Source of the DNA: Clostridia bacterium
GTDB taxonomy: Bacteria; Bacillota_A; Clostridia; Oscillospirales; Acutalibacteraceae
DNA: 18,428 nt
Assembly (NCBI GenBank): GCA_009930155.1
Contig: RZYX01000038.1
Span: forward strand, 1-18,428
Direction of reading: 5' to 3'
Below, piece after piece: positions 15,176 to 18,428 of the stretch (its first letter is position 1; every line of letters begins with the position of its first letter). Under the pieces are notes generated by a model. It searched no databases, had not been told where the DNA came from, and saw nothing but the letters and a program-made list of their open reading frames with translations. The position numbers were made by a program, and so were the translations under genes.

Positions 15176-15196
15176 GTAAAATAATTATATACAACT
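15163..15196. promoter_or_regulatory. 12-bp-arm inverted repeat over the CNNM/CorC promoter
   Basis: AGTTGTATATAA (15163-15174) and TTATATACAACT (15185-15196) are perfect complements around a 10-nt centre. The repeat spans the -10 box and the expected transcription start. Only its second arm would be transcribed, so it is better read as a DNA operator than as an RNA hairpin. A repressor bound here would block polymerase. The regulator is unknown. Confidence 0.6.
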
Positions 15197-15229
15197 GATT
15201 TTCAAAATTTGAAAGGAGCAACTCCTAAT

Positions 15230-16582
15230 ATGGATGACCCAGGAGAAGGAAATATTTTTTTACAACTGATATTTTTACTTATACTTATTTTTATCAACGC
15301 TTTTTTTTCAATGTCTGAAACTGCAATAATTTCACTTAACGATAATAAGGTAGAAAAGAAGGCATATGAGGGCAACAAAAAAGCAAAGAAGATACTAAAG
15401 CTTACAAAAAAGCCAAGTGGTTTTCTTTTAGCAATTAAAATAGTTATAAACTTTATTTGTCTTTTAATTTCTGCAATAGCGGCACAAAGCTTTTTAGATA
15501 ATTTGACACAGGCATTTTTGAGATTAATTCCAAATGCATCTGTGGGCGCTATGGAGGCAATATCACTTATTTTAATAACAGTGATTGTATCCTGTCTTTT
15601 ACTGGTGCTGGGTGATTTTGTGCCAAGAAAAATTGCTATGCAAGTACCTGAAAAGGTAGCTTTTGCAATTGCTTCACCGCTACTTTTAATAATAAAAATC
15701 ACAAAACCTACGGCAAAGTTATTTTCAGCAATAGCAAACCTTATTGTAAGGATGCTCGGTTTTGATCCTAATGCAAGTGAGGAGTCAGTTACAGAGGAAG
15801 AAATCCGTATGATGGTTGATGTTGGAGAGGAAAAGGGCGTTATTGAAAATGCTCAAAAAGAAATGATAAACAACATTTTTGAGTTTGACGATGTTTGTGT
15901 GGCAGATATTATGACACATCGTACAGATATGATTGCTGTTGATGCGGAAGACCCCTTAGCAGATGTTGTTGCGCTTGCTATTGAGCATGGTTATTCAAGA
16001 ATACCCGTGTTTGAGGATGACTTTGATAATATCGTAGGTATTGCTTATATAAAAGATTTACTTAAATATGTTGGAGGCAGTTTGCCAAAAACTAAAAAGA
16101 TGAAAGATATAATGCGAACAGCTTTTTATGTTCCAAAAACACTTAGTTGTGCAAAATTGTTTACAGAAATGGGCGAACGCCATGTTCAAATGGCAATCGT
16201 AGTTGATGAATACGGTGGCACAGCAGGGCTTATAACTTTGGAGGATTTGCTTGAGTCTATTGTGGGCAATATTCAAGATGAGTTTGACAATGAGGATGAG
16301 GATATTCTCAAAATTGACGAGAACACCTTTACAATAGATGGCACAACAGATATTGAAGAGGTTTCAGAAATTCTTGACGTTGAAATTCCAGAGGGCGATT
16401 ATGATACTCTTGGAGGTTTTGTAATTAGCTTGCTTGGATTTTTGCCACAGGAGGGCGAATCCAATGAGGTGGACTATCAAAACATACATTTTACTGTGAT
16501 GAATGTCGAGGACAGAAGAATAGGCAAGATAAGGGTTGAAATTGTTCCTAGTTTAACTCTTGAAGTTGAGGAAAAAGAATAG
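15230..16582 (+). CDS. CNNM/CBS/CorC_HlyC membrane protein (hemolysin C-like, ion transport)
   Basis: This 450-residue protein has the three-part layout of the CorC/CNNM family, linked to Mg2+ or Co2+ efflux and often annotated as hemolysin-like. A transmembrane CNNM (DUF21) domain, about residues 8-185, has the family start NAFFSMSETAIISL. A CBS pair, about 205-325, contains VADIMTHRTDM and VVDEYGGTAGLITLEDLLE. A C-terminal CorC_HlyC domain, about 345-435, contains FTIDGTTDIEEVSEIL and YDTLGGFVISLLG. The family's usual GE..PK motif after the membrane region reads GDFVPRK here, a conservative variation. I chose ATG 15230, preceded by AAAGGAG at a slightly long 11-nt spacing, rather than the in-frame TTG 15209 that includes the ribosome binding site. 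It is monocistronic. Confidence 0.92.
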   Translation: MDDPGEGNIFLQLIFLLILIFINAFFSMSETAIISLNDNKVEKKAYEGNKKAKKILKLTKKPSGFLLAIKIVINFICLLISAIAAQSFLDNLTQAFLRLIPNASVGAMEAISLILITVIVSCLLLVLGDFVPRKIAMQVPEKVAFAIASPLLLIIKITKPTAKLFSAIANLIVRMLGFDPNASEESVTEEEIRMMVDVGEEKGVIENAQKEMINNIFEFDDVCVADIMTHRTDMIAVDAEDPLADVVALAIEHGYSRIPVFEDDFDNIVGIAYIKDLLKYVGGSLPKTKKMKDIMRTAFYVPKTLSCAKLFTEMGERHVQMAIVVDEYGGTAGLITLEDLLESIVGNIQDEFDNEDEDILKIDENTFTIDGTTDIEEVSEILDVEIPEGDYDTLGGFVISLLGFLPQEGESNEVDYQNIHFTVMNVEDRRIGKIRVEIVPSLTLEVEEKE

Positions 16583-16607
16583 ACTGACAAACTTTTAACA
16601 ATATATA

Positions 16608-16639
16608 TAAAAACCTCTACTGTTTAGTAGAGGTTTTTT
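16608..16639 (+). terminator. intrinsic terminator after the CNNM/CorC gene
   Basis: AAACCTCTAC (16611-16620) pairs with GTAGAGGTTT (16627-16636) around a short loop and is followed by a run of T. Flanking A and T runs extend the stem and would make it active in both directions. Confidence 0.9.
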
Positions 16640-16650
16640 ATACACCCCTA

Positions 16651-16678
16651 CAATTGTATCAGAACATACATACAATTG
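16651..16678. promoter_or_regulatory. inverted repeat CAATTGTAT-N10-ATACAATTG upstream of the gap promoter
   Basis: Perfect 9-bp arms (16651-16659 and 16670-16678) flank a 10-nt centre. The repeat ends 11 bp before the -35 box of the gap gene. The position suits an upstream activator or a regulator site. It shares the TTGTAT/ATACAA half-sites with the repeat over the promoter of the preceding gene. Confidence 0.45.
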
Positions 16679-16689
16679 CATAAAAGCAC

Positions 16690-17789
<1,100 letters not shown>

Positions 17790-17810
17790 CAATTACCATA
17801 AATGATATTT

Positions 17811-17840
17811 AAAGCGTGGAGTTTTCTCCACGCTTTTTTT
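17811..17840 (+). terminator. intrinsic terminator of gap
   Basis: AAAGCGTGGAG (17811-17821) pairs perfectly with CTCCACGCTTT (17826-17836) around TTTT, followed by a T tract to 17840. It lies 21 bp after the stop codon. Confidence 0.93.
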
Positions 17841-18007
17841 ATTTAATTTATAAGTTGTAAGGTTCGTTTATGATTTTTGTTTTAACTGAAAATTCAAATT
17901 ATTTTTGGTGTGTTACTTTAAATTTATATCTTGCTTTAAAAATAATAAAATTTAGGCGGGTAAAGATATTGATATATAACAATAAATATAAAATTAAAGA
18001 AAAAAAT

Positions 18008-18024
18008 CAACGGTCAAGCCGTTG
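18008..18024 (-). terminator. intrinsic terminator of the DUF523 gene
   Basis: CAACGG (18008-18013) pairs with CCGTTG (18019-18024). On the minus strand it is followed by ATTTTTTC; the plus strand also has a T run, so it may be bidirectional. It lies 38 bp beyond the DUF523 stop codon. Confidence 0.7.
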
Positions 18025-18062
18025 CTTTTTGATTTATGTATTTTTGTGTATTATCAAAAAAA

Positions 18063-18428
18063 TTACAGTAATTCCTCAATGCGGGATTCCCCAAGAATTT
18101 TTATGCCGTTATCTGAAAGCATAGTAGCGGCAATGCCACTGCCTTTAACTATATTGCCTGAAAAAGTTCCGTCATAGATTTCGTTATATCCGCACGAGGG
18201 GCTACGCTCTTTTAAAATTGCATATTTGCATTCAAAGAACTCTGCGAGCTTTAAAACCTCTTCTGCACCTGCATAATAGTATTTTGTAACATCTTCGCCA
18301 AGTTGCGTTAGAACTCTGCCTTTAAGTATTTCGCAGGGTTCACGAGGAGTCTCAAAACCTCCATATATCTCTGGGCAAACAGGAACAAGGTTATAAGATT
18401 CTCTTAGCTTTTCTATGTTTTTATTAAA
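18063..18428 (-). CDS. DUF523 family protein, 5' end outside the window
   Basis: The last 122 codons of a DUF523 (YbbK-like) protein are visible, out of about 145-150 expected. The gene's start lies beyond the right edge. Family motifs are VPVCPEIYGGFETPREPCEI near the visible start, GAEEVLKLAEFF in the middle, then LKERSPSCG and YDGTFSGNIVKGSGIAATML towards the end. The cysteines in VCPE and SPSCG are characteristic of the family. Its molecular function is unknown to me. It is transcribed away from the right edge and ends at its own terminator; nothing in the window links it to gap. Confidence 0.88.
   Translation of the reverse strand, partial: FNKNIEKLRESYNLVPVCPEIYGGFETPREPCEILKGRVLTQLGEDVTKYYYAGAEEVLKLAEFFECKYAILKERSPSCGYNEIYDGTFSGNIVKGSGIAATMLSDNGIKILGESRIEELL

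Noticed and set aside
17843..18124. A plus-strand open frame around 17870-18124 as a small gene.
   Set aside because: It has no ribosome binding site, has the composition of AT-rich spacer, crosses a terminator hairpin and runs over the end of the DUF523 gene.

Overview
The window reads as chromosomal DNA from an obligately anaerobic, low-GC member of the Bacillota, most likely class Clostridia. The support is indirect but consistent: AT-rich spacers, strong AGGAGG-type ribosome binding sites, sigma-A type promoters, many U-tailed hairpin terminators, a single-chain pyruvate:ferredoxin oxidoreductase, and gene families common in gut Clostridia. There is no rRNA, tRNA, CRISPR array, transposase or phage gene. 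It looks like ordinary core and accessory chromosome, with several well-formed regulatory structures.

Left part (1-5086). The start of a glycerol kinase gene (minus, cut by the window edge) is followed by about 590 bp of gene-free AT-rich DNA, a small PsiE-like membrane protein (minus) and a multi-pass membrane protein resembling DUF5692 (minus). The last is divergent from a LysR-type regulator (plus), and the two consensus promoters lie back to back. A shared bidirectional terminator separates the LysR gene from metF (minus).

Centre (5200-9876). A five-gene plus-strand operon encodes an FmdE-family zinc-ribbon protein, a FecB-type lipoprotein, a FecCD-type permease, its ATPase and a SAM-dependent methyltransferase. 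The last genes are tightly packed, with overlaps of 8 and 4 bp. Ahead of the first gene is a leader of about 200 nt that contains a complete intrinsic terminator. One upstream segment of the leader can pair either with the terminator loop or with two upstream partners. This is riboswitch-like attenuator architecture, and I do not recognise its aptamer. It is the most interesting item in the window. The logical reading is feedback-controlled uptake of a metal, oxyanion or metal chelate, with FmdE and the methyltransferase acting on the metal or its ligand; the ligand cannot be named from sequence.

Right part (9966-18428). A TetR regulator and a TspO/MBR membrane protein (both minus) are followed by the large pyruvate:ferredoxin oxidoreductase (minus). 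Divergent from it is a CNNM/CBS/CorC_HlyC membrane protein whose consensus promoter is overlaid by a 12-bp-arm inverted repeat. Next comes a monocistronic type I glyceraldehyde-3-phosphate dehydrogenase with its own promoter and terminator, also preceded by an inverted repeat. The window ends in a DUF523 gene (minus) that lacks its 5' end. Glycerol kinase, GAPDH and pyruvate:ferredoxin oxidoreductase fit a fermentative glycolytic metabolism.
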